64,000 nucleotides of DNA from Codonopsis lanceolata (GCA_013146195.2 CM028382.1:12741101-12805100); one strand, 5' to 3'. Shown: positions 32,801 through 45,005, counted from the first letter of the stretch. Translations and numbers: made by a program. The notes: generated from the letters alone by a model not told the origin.

Positions 32801-35800
32801 ATCGGGTGCTTGAAATGGTAATTTTACAAGTTAAAATTGAAATTTTATTCTGTTCTGAATTGAGTTTTAATCTTTTATTTTGGTCAGTCTCAATGTAAAA
32901 GTCTACTTTCAGCAAACTGTTACATTCAATTTAAAAACTATTCTTATCCTTTAGTTTAAGGATTTTTATAGAAAAAAACTATTGAAATGCTCGAATTTTG
33001 AACCCGGACTCTGAGTGGAGCAGTGCGAGTATTACTTCCTTGTTTCTGGTGAGAGTACTTTCAATTAAAGTGCACATAGTATAGAAAGAACAAGGGCACT
33101 ATAGCAGTTTCTTAATAATTGCTAAAGCTGGCACTCAGTACGGGACAGAGGTAGAATTGACTGAAATGTTCATCACGTGTATCCTCTCTAGAACCCAGAA
33201 AAGAGAACCATTATTCCTACGGAGTACTTGGGAGTCAAGTTGGTATCTTTTGGATATGCTGGACAAGGGCGTGCAATAATGCGAGGTCCAATGGTGTCAG
33301 GGGTCATCAACCAACTACTGACTACTACAGAGTGGTATACATCCTTCTCATCTCATGAAATTCTCCTTTTAAACAATTAGTTTAGACTGTAATTTTTATT
33401 TATTTATCATTGTTTAAGATTCAAATGAAAGTTGCAGCTCCATAAACCGTAGAAGTTAAACTTCTTTTATGGGTTCTAATTTCTTTATCGCTCAAGCTCT
33501 ACTCATCATTTCCTTTTTATTAGCCTTTAGGACTTAATAGTTCAGATTAATTTTTATATTTAAAGTTTTCTACTGGGAAAAATGGTTAATTTTGTCATTG
33601 TACTTTGACCAATCGTTACATTTTGCCACTATGCTATTTTTCGAGCAAAATTGTCAATGTACTTGAAAACAATGAAAAGGGAGATTCAATTTCGTCATTA
33701 TCACTAACCGTCACTTTTAAAAAATTAATTTCAGTTACCTCCCTAAGGTTTTTAAAATGTAGGAAGATGCTTAATGATAGTTGAAGTTAAAAATTAAATG
33801 ATTTATAGTTCTTAAAATATTATATTTTTTTCTTTTACAGGAAAAAAAAGTATTTTATGAACAAAAAAAAGGAAAAAATGAATGAAATATAAAAATGCAA
33901 ATAAGAAGGAAAGATATATTTTGCCTAAAAAAAATTAAGAGAATAATATCAATAATACAATAGCGTCTTAGTAGCTCACTTACTATTGACAAAAACTTTA
34001 CCGACTGAGATTAAATTATTTTAAAATATTTAACGGTTTGGGATCATCACATGTGTGGAGGTGGTTATCCTTCTTATTAATAAATTATTAAAATATTACT
34101 CAATAATTATTAAAAATATTATTAAATAATTATTAAATAATTTTTTAATTAATTTTTAATAAATTATTGAATTATTCAAAATAATTCATTTATAAATAAA
34201 TTATTAAAAAAGTATTTATTAAATTAATAAACAATTATTAAATAAAACATATAAGACATAAATCATCAAATAACATTAAAAAATTGTGCAAAAATTATTC
34301 TTATAAAAAGAATATTATTTAAAAAAAATTAACACATCACAATTTTCATGGTGGCTATTATAGGTTGAATTAAAAGTTTTTTTTATATAATCTTATATTT
34401 ATAATTCCCAATTATGACGGATTTTGAAAAACATTAATACATATATAAGTTATAATTTTAGTCAATTTTCTTTACGAATTAAATTACATTCAATGAATGA
34501 GTGTTAACAACTAGATTTAATGAATTAACTTTTTTCAAAATTTGTTAATTGATTAGATTCCTTTAAACTTATTATATTTTATTATTATTATTTTTATTAT
34601 ATGATGCATTAAGACAAAATTTATATTTTAATTAATTTAATTATTTTTCTCTTATTTTTTATTCAAACAATATATCTTTTCTTCTTATTTGTATTTTTAT
34701 ATTTCATTCATTCTTTCATTTTTGTTTATAAAATAGTAGTATCTTTTTTTAACCCTTAAAAGCAAAAAAAGAAAAAAGGACCCCTTATAATTTAAGAACC
34801 AAAAAAAACAATTTACCTTTTAACATCAACAATCATTAATGATCTTCTAACATTTTAAAAAACTTTAGGGGAGACAACTGAAATTAATTCCGTTAAAATT
34901 GGATGTCAGGTGGGAATAGTGGCGAAATTGCATCTATATGTAAAAGTACAATGCCAATTTCACTCGAAAAATAGTTTAGTGGCAAAATGTAAAGATTCGC
35001 TCGAAATTGCATCTACTGCTTGCATTTACTAACTGCATTTAAGGAAACTGATCGCACAATTTTATCTATTGATATACTATATACTCCCTTCGTCCCAAAA
35101 TGAGTGTCCACTTTTAGTTTTTGACTAAATTTACGGAAGTCAACTTTCAGGCCATTTTAGTAGCACGTATACATTGAAGCCTTAGTGTTCATGCTATATC
35201 ATTACAAGTGAACTCTAGGACATGATAGTTAAGAGTTTAGTAAATTTATACAAAAACGGACACTCATTTTGGGACATAGGTAGTAGAAGATTTTCAAGTT
35301 CTGTTTGAGATAGATGTGGATGCAGTTATGTTGTAATTCATCATACTATTTTTATTCCAACTGCTGTATGTTGCCAATATACAGGGGAGAGCTTGACTAT
35401 CTTGTTATTGACATGCCCCCGGGAACTGGTGATATTCAACTAACCCTATGTCAGGTTCTACTTCTAATTCTCCGATAAGGCGATAATGGCAGTGCCATCA
35501 ATTTTGCAGGAATAGAAATGAAAATATTATACTCCTACTATTTTCTTTCTTTTTCCTTTTTTCTAAATTCTCAATTGGACAATTTTAATCCTCAGGTAGT
35601 CCCACTTACTGCGGCTGTTATAGTTACCACGCCTCAGAAGTTAGCTTTCATTGATGTTGCAAAAGGAGTCCGCATGTTTTCAACACTTAAGGTATGTGTT
35701 TTTCCAGATATTGTTTGCTTATGCATTCATTCCGAAGGTGAATTAGTTTGTCACATTTCCTTGTGATTGCGTTAAATGTGAAAGGAACAATTAAACAATT

Positions 35801-38800
35801 AATTTTGCTTGTATGTTTATTACACAGCGATGGGATGGGGCAATGATCCTATTTAAAATCTTAAATAAAATTGTACTTCAATTCCTTGTATCTCTAAAAC
35901 ACCTACAGAACTTTTTTCAATTTCTAATACTTAGTTATTACAGGAAAATTTAAACCCTTTTGAGAATTATTTTTTATAACGTACGACTTAATTGTAGGTC
36001 TGGTTCTGTAATCTCAAATTGATGTTATAAAACTAGGGACTTTTCTTGACCCAAAGGGATGGGAGAGATGGCAAGGGCACTCAGGCAAAGAGTATGAGGT
36101 CCTTGGTTCCAATCCCCATACCAACAAAGGTCACATTTACCTATTAAAAAAGAAAAAACTAGGAAACTTTCTTCATACAACCTTTGCCAAATACCCTAAG
36201 GCTTGTGGTCTTTGGATGTACAGGTCCCATGTGTTGCTGTAGTGGAGAATATGTGTCACTTTGATGCTGATGGAAAACGTTTCTACCCATTTGGTCGAGG
36301 ATCAGGCACTCAGGCATGGAACTCTTATAATTTTATGTTTTTATTTTATTTTTGTTATTTTGGAGTTTGCTTCAGGAAGAGAAAATTATTCAATTTGATG
36401 ACCCACGTCACCCACACCAAAATATTGAGATGGGAATTGAATTTAAAGGCATTGATTAAAGCACTATAAGATACTATTCCCTCCGTTTCGGGCAAGGAGT
36501 CCACTATTCCATTTTGAGATACTTCATTTAAAGAATCCACTTTCAAAAATTAAGGCATAAAAGTGTTATTTTATTACTAATGGACCCCTAAAGTGTCATT
36601 TTTAAAAAAAGTTTACTTTCAAAAGGGGATTCTTTACCCAGAACGGAGAGAGTATATGATTGCACATATCTATTTTCTTAGTCTTGTCTGTATATATGCA
36701 GGTTGTCCAGCAGTTTGGCATCCCTCATCTATTCGATCTTCCAATTAGACCAACTGTAAGTTTGCTGTGATTTCGTCGTAGAATCTGCTCTGTCATCTCG
36801 AAGTCTAAAACTATGAAAAATTGGCCTGAAAGGGGAAAGTTAAAACTATGTACTTCATAAATTTTGAATCAATATCAAAATTTGAATCTATTCCATTTTG
36901 CCAGCTGTCTGCTTCTGGGGATAGTGGAATACCTGAAGTGGTGGCAGATCCTCAAGGTGAAGTTGCTGAAACGTTCCAAAACTTAGGAGTTTGTGTAGTG
37001 CAACAATGTGCGAAGATCCGCCAACAAGGTAGGTACTACTTGAATTTGGTATGAAATCTCAAGATTCAGAATTCAGAACTACCTCGTGTTCATTGTCATC
37101 TTTGGTCTCATAACTAAGGGTGTGTTTGGCATTGGGATTTGGTGATTGGTTTTGAGGTTTTGGGTTTTTGTTTGTAATAAATGAAGAAAAAGTAGAGAGA
37201 GATGGAGAGAAAGCTAATGGGACCATAGACAGAGGAAGTCCAAAACCACAAACCAAATCACTCACTTGCGCATAGGAGATGGACTTTAAATATATGTTCT
37301 TTCATAGTTTACACCTCTGCATTTAACCTCGTATTGATAGAAGCATCATCTTTCTCTTCAGTATCAACAGCTGTCACCTACGATAGATCTATTAAAGCAA
37401 TCAAGGTGAAAGTACCCAATTCAGATGAAGAGTTCCTTTTGCATCCTGCAACTGTAAGACGAAATGACCGTTCTGCCCAAAGTGTGGTATGCAGACAAAC
37501 AAATTTCTTCCTATTTCTTGTTCTTTAGAATTTAGCAGATCCACTAAAGATTACAGGACATGACAACTTTCAACTTTATTTATTGTGAGGAGATTTTGCA
37601 ATGCTTATTATTTACTCAATAAAAATGGTAAATTTGAAAACTAATATTTTAAACTAGCTTTAACTGTAAATTACTCGGAAATCTCAAAAAGGAGAGAGGG
37701 ACTATCTTTTTAGTATGAATGGACTATGATGCTTTTTTCCCTTTCAGATTTATGATTTGAATCTACTCTGAATTATTATATGACTTTTTAGAAGTTAAAA
37801 CTGTCATGAATATTAAACCATGAATTGTCAACTATGCCCACGACATTTCCCTTTTGCTCAAGTATAAGAATCACCGTGCAAGATTTTTAGGATCTGACAA
37901 TGTATAGCATACAAATTGCTATTTTTTGCAAAGAAAATGGTTCCATCCTGATAAGTTACTTATTCAAATTCAATATTTGTAGTTTTAACTTCTAATCACA
38001 TCCTGATTTTGTCTCCACACAATTATGGCAGAATTTCTCGTCTTCATTTATATATTTAATTCGTTTTCTATTTACTTTGTTTTGGAACAGGATGAATGGA
38101 CTGGCGAGCAGAAGCTGCAGTATACTGATGTTCTAGAAGATATAGAACCTCAAGAAATTCGACCAATGGGAAACTATGCCGTGTCAATAACATGGCCAGA
38201 TGGATTTAGCCAGGTGCCTTGACTTTGTGATTGTCCTTTTATATCTTGGTGCAATTTTTTGTGCATACAAAGTGAAAGATAAATTTCAAACCTTTTGAAC
38301 TCTTTTACAAATTGAACGTTAGGTTCATAGCAAATTGAGCGTTAGGTCCATAGAGTTTTGACATATCTAACTCTTGACCTTTAATTTGAGAGGAGAAATA
38401 TATGAATACGGACAAGGCTTCTGCCAAGAGTATTTTGCTACAAAGTTTGGTTTTCTGCTAGGTCTGCCAACTCTGCTTGAATAAGCTTGCTAATCGGAAA
38501 GTATATGCTATTCGCGTATATTTTGTATGATTCATAGTATACTTCTAACTTCTGCTTGGGCTTGTTTCATTTATAGCTTGTTCATGAAGTAATGGAGTCG
38601 AGCTTGAACATAGGTTCCTTGGCTCTCTTATATCTCGGGCTTGGTTCAAGCTTTATAATTAAGAATAAAAGAGCCGAGCCAAGCTCTCAGTCAAACCTCA
38701 GCTTGACTCGGCATGGCTTGTTTAACCATGTTCACAGAATTCTTTCTAGACTCTTGGAAAATTTGCAATATTTGAACATCACACATTTTTTAGAACAAAA

Positions 38801-38944
38801 TTCCTTTACTTTGAGATTAAATCTATTGCATTGATGGTCCATACTCAGGGTTTCTCTTTCCTATCTTTTGCGCAGATCGCTCCTTATGATCAGTTACAAA
38901 CAATAGAGCGTTTAGTCGATGCTCCTCAACATATTCCTGCATAG
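29805..38944 (+). CDS. HCF101: HCF101, chloroplast Fe-S cluster carrier P-loop ATPase (538 aa)
   Basis: Stromal scaffold/carrier that delivers [4Fe-4S] clusters, needed for photosystem I and ferredoxin-thioredoxin reductase. Fifteen exons join in frame: 29805-29889, 30018-30155, 31257-31405, 31511-31561, 31839-31994, 32674-32817, 33192-33334, 35385-35454, 35596-35691, 36224-36313, 36702-36755, 36905-37028, 37362-37486, 38091-38213, 38876-38944. Length 538 residues against about 532 in Arabidopsis. Domains: a poorly conserved transit peptide (about 1-75), a MIP18/DUF59 domain (about 80-175, SQIIDPDFGTDIVSCGFVKD), a Mrp/NBP35 ATPase with deviant Walker A CKGGVGKST at 192-200, DADVYGPSLPTM, DMPPGTGDIQLT and VENMCHFDADGKRF, and a DUF971 C-terminus (LLHPATVRRNDRSAQSV, YAVSITWPDGFSQIAPYDQL). 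The start follows from the first ATG in frame with the transit region. Intron 10 has a GC donor. Introns hold a fold-back element, a SINE and MITEs. No coding lesion was seen. Confidence 0.97.
30439..30614. mobile_element. Stowaway-type MITE in HCF101 intron 2
   Basis: Starts CTCCGCCTTTCGGGCAAAGA and ends ACCTAGAACGGTTGGAG, flanked by TA. Confidence 0.75.
30871..31040. mobile_element. Small inverted-repeat MITE in HCF101 intron 2
   Basis: TACAAACTTTTTGTACAAAA near the left and, reversed, TACAAATTTTTTGTCCAACA near the right, with CCCAATC / CCCAACC further in. About 170 bp; target duplication unclear. Confidence 0.5.
33607..35002. mobile_element. Fold-back element with about 370-bp arms in HCF101 intron 7
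   Basis: TACATTTTGCCACTATGCTA and TTTTTCGAGCAAAATTG on the left match, in reverse, TACATTTTGCCACTAAACTA and TTTTTCGAGTGAAATTG on the right. Pairing continues inward through AATTAATTTCAGTT and TTTTAAAATGT.AGAAGAT to GAATGAATGAAATATAAAAA and AAATAAGAAG. The middle is very AT-rich. No coding capacity. Similar in shape to long-TIR MULE derivatives. Confidence 0.8.
35084..35283. mobile_element. Stowaway-type MITE, second subfamily
   Basis: Starts CTCCCTTCGTCCCAAAATGA and ends TCATTTTGGGACATAGGTAG, flanked by TA. It sits about 100 bp before HCF101 exon 8. Confidence 0.83.
36048..36155 (+). mobile_element. SINE copy 4 in HCF101 intron 9
   Basis: Starts GACCCAAAGGGATGGGAGAG, has GGTTCCAATCCCC, and ends CACATTTACCTATT plus A-rich tail. 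Flanks AAACTAGGGACTTTTCTT (36030-36047) and AAACTAGGAAACTTTCTT (36156-36173) are an 18-bp duplication with two mismatches. It lies about 70 bp before exon 10. Confidence 0.87.
36477..36652. mobile_element. Stowaway-type MITE in HCF101 intron 10
   Basis: TTCCCTCCGTTTCGGGCAAG at the start and TTTACCCAGAACGGAGAGAG at the end, flanked by TA. The core AAATTAAGGCATAAAAGTG matches the other copies. Confidence 0.78.
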
Positions 38945-39296
38945 ATGAAAAGGCCGAGTGATGACTTGATGGAATAGATTCAAAATGGCTGGTAGAATAT
39001 ATAGTAGGCCTCGCCAGATTGAATCGATGAAAGCAATTGTCTCGACTCTCGATCAGTTTGGGATTGTCAGCGCTCGAATATGTTTCGTCAAATGCAAGTA
39101 CACTGTACTGTAAATGTTGTAATTCTGGTCTTCCTACAGATTAGGTTAGATGGTAAAAGATGGAAGCTTTGAAGTGAATGAGAGCTGTCTAAAGGTCTTA
39201 TAGGCTTTTTCTTCTTCTTTTTTGATGCTTTTGTTTTGCACTTATTTTTCTCCTAGTTTTTTGTAAAATTGAGATATCGTGAGGGCAATTTCACGA
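38945..39296 (+). other. HCF101 3' UTR and flank
   Basis: Follows the TAG stop. No further exon is recognisable. A possible 3' end lies before the hAT MITE at 39305. Confidence 0.5.
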
Positions 39297-39304
39297 GGTT
39301 TTAC

Positions 39305-39491
39305 TAGGGGTGTACAGCCGAATCATCAAACCATCAAACCAAATCGAACCATGCAGTTTGGTTCGGTTTCGGTACAAGGCGGTTCGGTTTTGGTTTCCAA
39401 AATCTAAAAACCGAGTGGTTCAATTCGGTTTGTGGTTTCTGTCTCCAAACCGAGTTAAACCGAACCGAACCAAACCGAGATGAATATTATT

Positions 39492-39556
<65 letters not shown>

Positions 39557-39973
39557 TTATTTTATATCCGGTTGTTTAATGGTTTATAAGTTTGTTATAT
39601 ATATTATTACTATTGTTCCATTCTTAATGTTTTCACTTTTCAATTAACTTGGATTCAAATTTTCAATTATCATGTTTGATGATATTTGTAAGAAAATTTT
39701 GATTTTTTGTCTATTAATGTTTGATGCTAATTAGTAATTAGCTTAATTTACCGATTAAAATATATTTGTCTAATTTTTAATGTTTTTAAAAATGATTAAT
39801 TTAATTTTTTGTCGAATCACAATACCGAACCAAATCAAACCGAGTCATTTGGTTTGGTTCGGTTCTAAGCATTGGATGGTTCGGTTCGGTTTGAGATTTT
39901 TGGAACCGAGAGGGTATGGTTCGGTTTACGGTTTTGGCCTAAACCGAAGCAAGCCGAATCATGTACACCCCTA
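39305..39973. mobile_element. hAT-type MITE built from GGTTCGGTTT motifs, 669 bp
   Basis: Ends TAGGGGTGTACA and its inverse TGTACACCCCTA, flanked by a perfect 8-bp duplication GGTTTTAC (39297-39304 and 39974-39981). Both subterminal regions are filled with GGTTCGGTTT / AAACCGAACC repeats, and a TA microsatellite lies between them. No transposase. Confidence 0.93.
39496..39551. repeat. (TA)n microsatellite inside the hAT MITE
   Basis: Uninterrupted alternating TA of about 56 bp. Confidence 0.9.
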
Positions 39974-41199
39974 GGTTTTACCATATTCAGAGGATTAATT
40001 GAAGGACCTAATAGTAACTTTCCATTTGTGAAAAAGAAAATGGACAAAACAGGAAAGAGTTTAGCTGAAGCTTTGTCCAATTGTCCTTAGAAGTTTATCG
40101 AACCTATCACGATTTCAATGACTTGATGCGAAGGTTTTCACCCTCTAATTTCGCACAACTTGGAGACCGAATATGGAGCAACTTTCTACCTTTCTTGTCA
40201 CTTGAGATAGAAAACATTAAAAGCAAGAAATTTAGTTAGACGGTTTACAAATATTTTTTGTAAGATGGAACTTCTTTACTAGATTCACGATGTGTTGGTA
40301 GATTGAGCCAATGGCGAATCCAGAAAATTTCTTCGGTGGGTTCATAATTAACACTAAATTATCAAATTAATTTATTCTTTAAAATATCACATGCAACTAC
40401 ACATTACAATTTAAATAAGTGATATTAGCTCAAAACCATTAAACCAAACAAATCATCAAACTCAAACATCACAAATAATCACAATCTACACCCAAGTAAA
40501 TCTGAAAATTAATATTTATAAAAAAAAATCCATAATTTGGATATAACATCATGAACTCAAGATTCATCTCAAATTTTTTAAAAAAAGTCTTAATTTTGAA
40601 CCTAAAGGTTGTTTACTTGTTTTCCTACTTAAATTCATCCTTTAAATAAACTGTTTAACCCCAAATTAAAAGCCTTAATTTGGATAAAACAAATAAAGAA
40701 GTGGGAGTTTCAAGTTTACCTCAATATTTGATAAATTGATAATCTCAATTCTCTCTCTCTCTCAGTGATTTGGAATTTTGTAGTCAAGAGTAGGGACACC
40801 ATAATCGTGGTCAAGATTTTTGTCTTAATCTAGACAATTTTGGGTGACAAATAATTTTAATAGTTTTCTTTTTTCTTTATGTACTCAGTGATATTTTCAT
40901 TTTTAGGGACATAATACAAATTATTTTCTATTTTACGAAGAACGTTGTCTTCATTTTAATGTCCTGTGTCGGTTGGATTAGAGATGGTTTGCGGCTAAGC
41001 AACAATGGAGAATGTGTAACAACATACTGTCACGTGTAGAGAGAACAAAGACAAATCTTGTATGGAAACACTAGATGAGATCGCCAGGCACATAAGGCCA
41101 ATCCCGTGTTACCCCAACAGGATGATGATTCGACAAATGAAGAGGTTGAAGGATTAGGGGGCATAAACCCAAACTACAATGCACCACAATAGTTTGGAC

Positions 41200-42310
41200 A
41201 TCAACAGGACTTTCGCTTTAAAGCTGATCTCCCTTCTTTTAATGGAAATTTAAAAATTGAAGGCTTTTTAGATTGGTTGGTAGAAGTGGAGAGATTTTTC
41301 GAATACGCCGAGATCCCTGAAGAAACACACAAGTAAAATTGGTTGTGTATCGACTAAAATGAAGAGTTTCTTCATGGTGGGAACAAGTCCAGACACAACG
41401 ACGTCGTTTGAGGAAACCACCTATTAGGTTATGGCCAAAGATGAAAAGAATGTTAATTGCTAGATTCCTTCCTTCTGATTATGATCAATTTTTATTTCAT
41501 CAGTATCAAACATTAATGCATGGACAAAAATTTGTAGCAGATTACACTGCAGATTTCTTGCGGCTAGCCTCACGAAATAATTTGATGGAGACTGAAGAGC
41601 AACAAGTATCAAGGTATATTCACGGGTTGAAGCCTATAATCCACGATAAAATTGGTTGTCAAGTGATTCTAACTCTTAGCGAGGCACATAATATGGCACA
41701 AAAGGCGGAGTCTCTGGAGTTCAAGAACTATTATGTATGGGATGAGAATCACAAGATCTTCACAAAAACATTTAAAGCAAGTGCAAGGACGAGTGCTGGA
41801 CCAAGTTCAGAAACTGGAAAGAAGGATGTGGGGGAGAAAGAGCCTATGAAGAAACTGACAAACAACCCTTCTAATAAGTCAATGGAGGATAAATGTTTTA
41901 GGTGTCGGAGGTTGGGCACAAGTCTAATAATTGTCCTCGACGCCACCCAGTTAATCTGGTTGATCAAGAGGAGGAAGAGTACAGTGATGAAGACGATGAC
42001 ATTTGTAGACCAGATGGAGAAGACGAGGAGACATGTGGTGAGAAAAGTCTTGTTAACCCCTAAATGTGAAGACACACAACGGAGCACGTTGTTTCGAACT
42101 GGGTGCATAATTTTCAATCGTATTTTTGAATCAATCATTGATACTGGTAGTTGTGAAAATATCATCTCTCGAAGTTTGGTTAATGCTTTGAGATTACATG
42201 TGGAAAAACATCCAGACCCGTACAATATTGTGTGGATTACAAATGGTAAAGGTGTCACGTACCTCTGTCCATTGACAAGTTTTATAAAGATAAGGTCGTA
42301 TGTGACGTAG
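41200..42310 (+). pseudogene. Ty3/gypsy gag with protease stub
   Basis: Gag core: SSWWEQVQTQRRR near 41375, then KMKRMLIARFLPSDYDQFLF, YTADFLRLASRNNL and VSRYIHGLKP. A damaged zinc knuckle starts KCFRCRR at about 41890, and a frameshift loses the rest. The protease motif IDTGSCENIISRSLV lies near 42135, with the family D-T-G kept. Stops and shifts make it inactive. Confidence 0.82.
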
Positions 42311-42760
42311 TTGACATGGATGCTTGTGAACTCATTTTTGGTAGGCCATGGCAATTTGATTTAAATGTCATCCATGACGGCAAAAGGAATACTTATCAAT
42401 TTATGAAGGACGAAGGAAAATCACGTTATTACCAATGGGTTTCAAGCAATCTTATGGGGCAACTAGGAGAGAGAACTTTTTGATCCTCACTCATTCAAAC
42501 TCTATCCTTGCAGCAGATACTATGATCACAACAGAAATTCATGCCTTAGTGTTTACAAAGTTAGATTTACGAAGTGGGTATCACCAGATCTTCATTAGAC
42601 CGAGAGATGTGTTGAAGACACTTTTCAAAACAAAGGAAGGCATGTACGAGTGAATTGTTATGCCATTTGGGTTGTCTAATGCACCTAGAACATTTATGCG
42701 GTTGATGAATAAGGTGTTGAAATCATTTACATACGAAGAGAAGGTGAAGGCAATTTGAAG
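42310..42760 (+). pseudogene. Ty3/gypsy reverse transcriptase fragment
   Basis: VVDMDACELIFGRPWQFD (end of protease region) is followed by a deletion. Then KLDLRSGYHQIFIR near 42560 and, after a stop, MPFGLSNAPRTFMRLMN. The YxDD box is missing. Confidence 0.82.
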
Positions 42761-43439
42761 AAGTGTAGCTTTGTATAGTCCAATCTTATTTTCTTGGGGT
42801 TTGTGATCAGTAGTGATGGAATTTGTACTACAACGTTGCTAATTTGTCACGCTATCAACCTGCGGAGCCTTCTATTTATCTGGATCACTCGAGGTCGAGT
42901 TTCTTCCAACCTGGGGAGAATGATTCGGAGCAACAACGTGTCCACAGGACTGATACAGCCCACGATGTATCATAATCGTGGTGTTGTCAAGACCATTTTA
43001 TTGTCTTAATTTAGACAATTTATTAAAACAGTTGTTAGACAGTTAATTTTAACAGTTTTCTATACCTTTATGTACTCTGGGATATTTTCATTTTTAGGGA
43101 CATAATACAGATTATTTTCTTAGAGAAAGTTTGATAATTTGCATTCTACAAAGAACGTTGTCTTCTTTTTATTCATGTTCTGTGTCACAAGACTTACAAG
43201 AAGAAAATAATAAATAATAATTTTAAGTGCCTTTCACTTGCACGCAAACCCATATACATGGGTCCACCCCTGGGTTGGCTATAAGAAAGTGAGACTTCGT
43301 CTTACTAATTAAGATTCGTAAAACGATCTTACAAGAGATCGATCTACTCAACATTAAAATACATTAATGTCAATACTAAGAGGATACAATTGTCACAAAA
43401 AAAATTAAGTTGGTCGTATACATTTCATAAGATGGTTAC

Positions 43440-43512
43440 TAAATATTTCTTTTGTTTCGGGTAAAAAGTCTATTATACTATTTTGAAATGTTTCACTTTA
43501 AAAGTCCAATTT

Positions 43513-43568
<56 letters not shown>
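43440..43568. repeat. MITE left end followed by (TA)n microsatellite
   Basis: TTTCTTTTGTTTCGGGTAAA resembles the left end of the Stowaway family; it runs into about 50 bp of pure TA (43517-43568). Confidence 0.65.
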
Positions 43569-43570
<2 letters not shown>

Positions 43571-43940
43571 CTCCATAACATTTTAACTTTACCATTTGCA
43601 TTTGATATTAACATATCGATTATGCTCAAACATTTTTATAATTATGACTAACTTTAATACTTCGTATTAGATATATATCCCTTAACAATTGAACTTTTAA
43701 ACATAGATACTTTGGGAGGAACAAATGAAGTAAAAGTGTTTGTTATAATTCATGAAGGCAAAGACTTAGGATAAACGGTCTTATAGGTATTTTATGTAAG
43801 ACGATTCACTTGACTCGACTTATCGTGTGTTGGTTAATTGAATTGTAAGAGAGTGAGATTTCATCTTATAAATTAAGATATATAAAACCGTCTCACATGA
43901 GACCTACTCATTCCTGAATCTGAATTGGGGAACTTTAGAA

Positions 43941-44072
43941 AATGACATATAATAAGTTAAAGGTTATTGATAGAATTCTAGGTTATTTGTCCAAAAAATA
44001 AAAAAAAATGACATATAATAAGTTAAAGGTTATTGATAGAATTCTAGGTTATTTGTCCAAAAAATAAATAAA
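43941..44072 (+). repeat. Perfect 66-bp tandem duplication
   Basis: AATGACATATAATAAGTTAA through GGTTATTTGTCCAAAAAATA is repeated with identical sequence at 43941 and 44007, so the event is recent. Confidence 0.92.
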
Positions 44073-44559
44073 TTATATTCTAATTTATGTGGCAAAATAT
44101 GTGTGCTTTATAGTTTATACATCACTCGATACATAAGACCTTAGTTAACCACTCACACGTGTTCACGTAAATTTGAATAGGAGTATAATCAAAATGCACT
44201 ACAAAATTTCAACCCTAATTTTTTTTTTTTTTTGAATTTTCGAGGCAGATAAAAATCATTTTACTGGTCAATACTCAATTAATTTCTTTATGTTTGTGAT
44301 TCATATTCATTAATCAGCTTTCTTTTTTAATATTCTAATCTTTTTAATTTTCAGACATTTGCCATAAAAATCTCATATTAATATTTTTATTAATTATTAC
44401 TAAATTTTTTTTTTCTTTTTCGGATTCCCCTTAATCATTAGTATATATATATATTTTTCTTATTCAAGCATTTGACTGAAAAAGAGAATATTTTGAAGGA
44501 ATGCATAGAATTAAGGTAATAAAATCAGGACTTTTGATGCATCCCCACGCACATAGAAG

Positions 44560-45005
44560 TAGGCACGTCAAAGGATCAGATTTTGGTCGAATTCTATCCG
44601 AAATTTCGGATATGATTTGTATAATGATCCAATAACTCGAATTCGAATCCAAATTCGATAATTTATTTATTAATGGATCGGATATTGATTTAGCTATATC
44701 CGATCCGTTAAGGATCCGATTCGATTCAAAAATAGCATATTTCTTATTATACATATACATAATATACACAATTATATATGCATATTGTCTTTTGATCTTC
44801 CTTTTTTTATATTATAATTGTTTTTATTCATATATTTATATTTTGGATCGATTAGATATTTAATCGGATATATTAATGGGTAACAGATTCGGATATAGAT
44901 TGATATACACTTGATTCGTCGGATTATCGGATCGGTGATATAGAGTTTCGGATCGAATTCAGATTTACCTATATCTGATACATATCCGATCCATTAACAG
45001 ACCTA
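44560..45005. mobile_element. hAT-type MITE, 446 bp, GGATCGGATAT-rich
   Basis: Ends TAGGCACGTCAAAGGATCAG and, reversed, TAGGTCTGTTAATGGATCGG. Flanks CATAGAAG (44552-44559) and CATAGAAA (45006-45013) agree at 7 of 8 bases. The interior repeats CCGAT / ATCGGAT motifs, similar in design to the element at 39305. Confidence 0.85.

Larger units (their letters stand above)
40797..43190 (+). mobile_element. Decayed, internally deleted Ty3/gypsy retrotransposon with short LTRs
   Basis: Similar flanks of about 180-220 bp: left about 40797-40975, right about 42966-43190. They share CATAATCGTGGT, TGTCTTAAT.TAGACAATTT, GATATTTTCATTTTTAGGGA and GAACGTTGTCTTC. Between them are gag, a protease stub and a piece of RT. 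Integrase and RNase H are missing. Exact LTR limits and target duplication could not be fixed. Confidence 0.72.

Noticed and set aside
37119..37263. Possible Tourist-like MITE starting GGGTGTGTTTGG in HCF101 intron 12
   Set aside because: The right side shares only short blocks (GATTTGGT, GGTTTTGG) and has no matching terminus.
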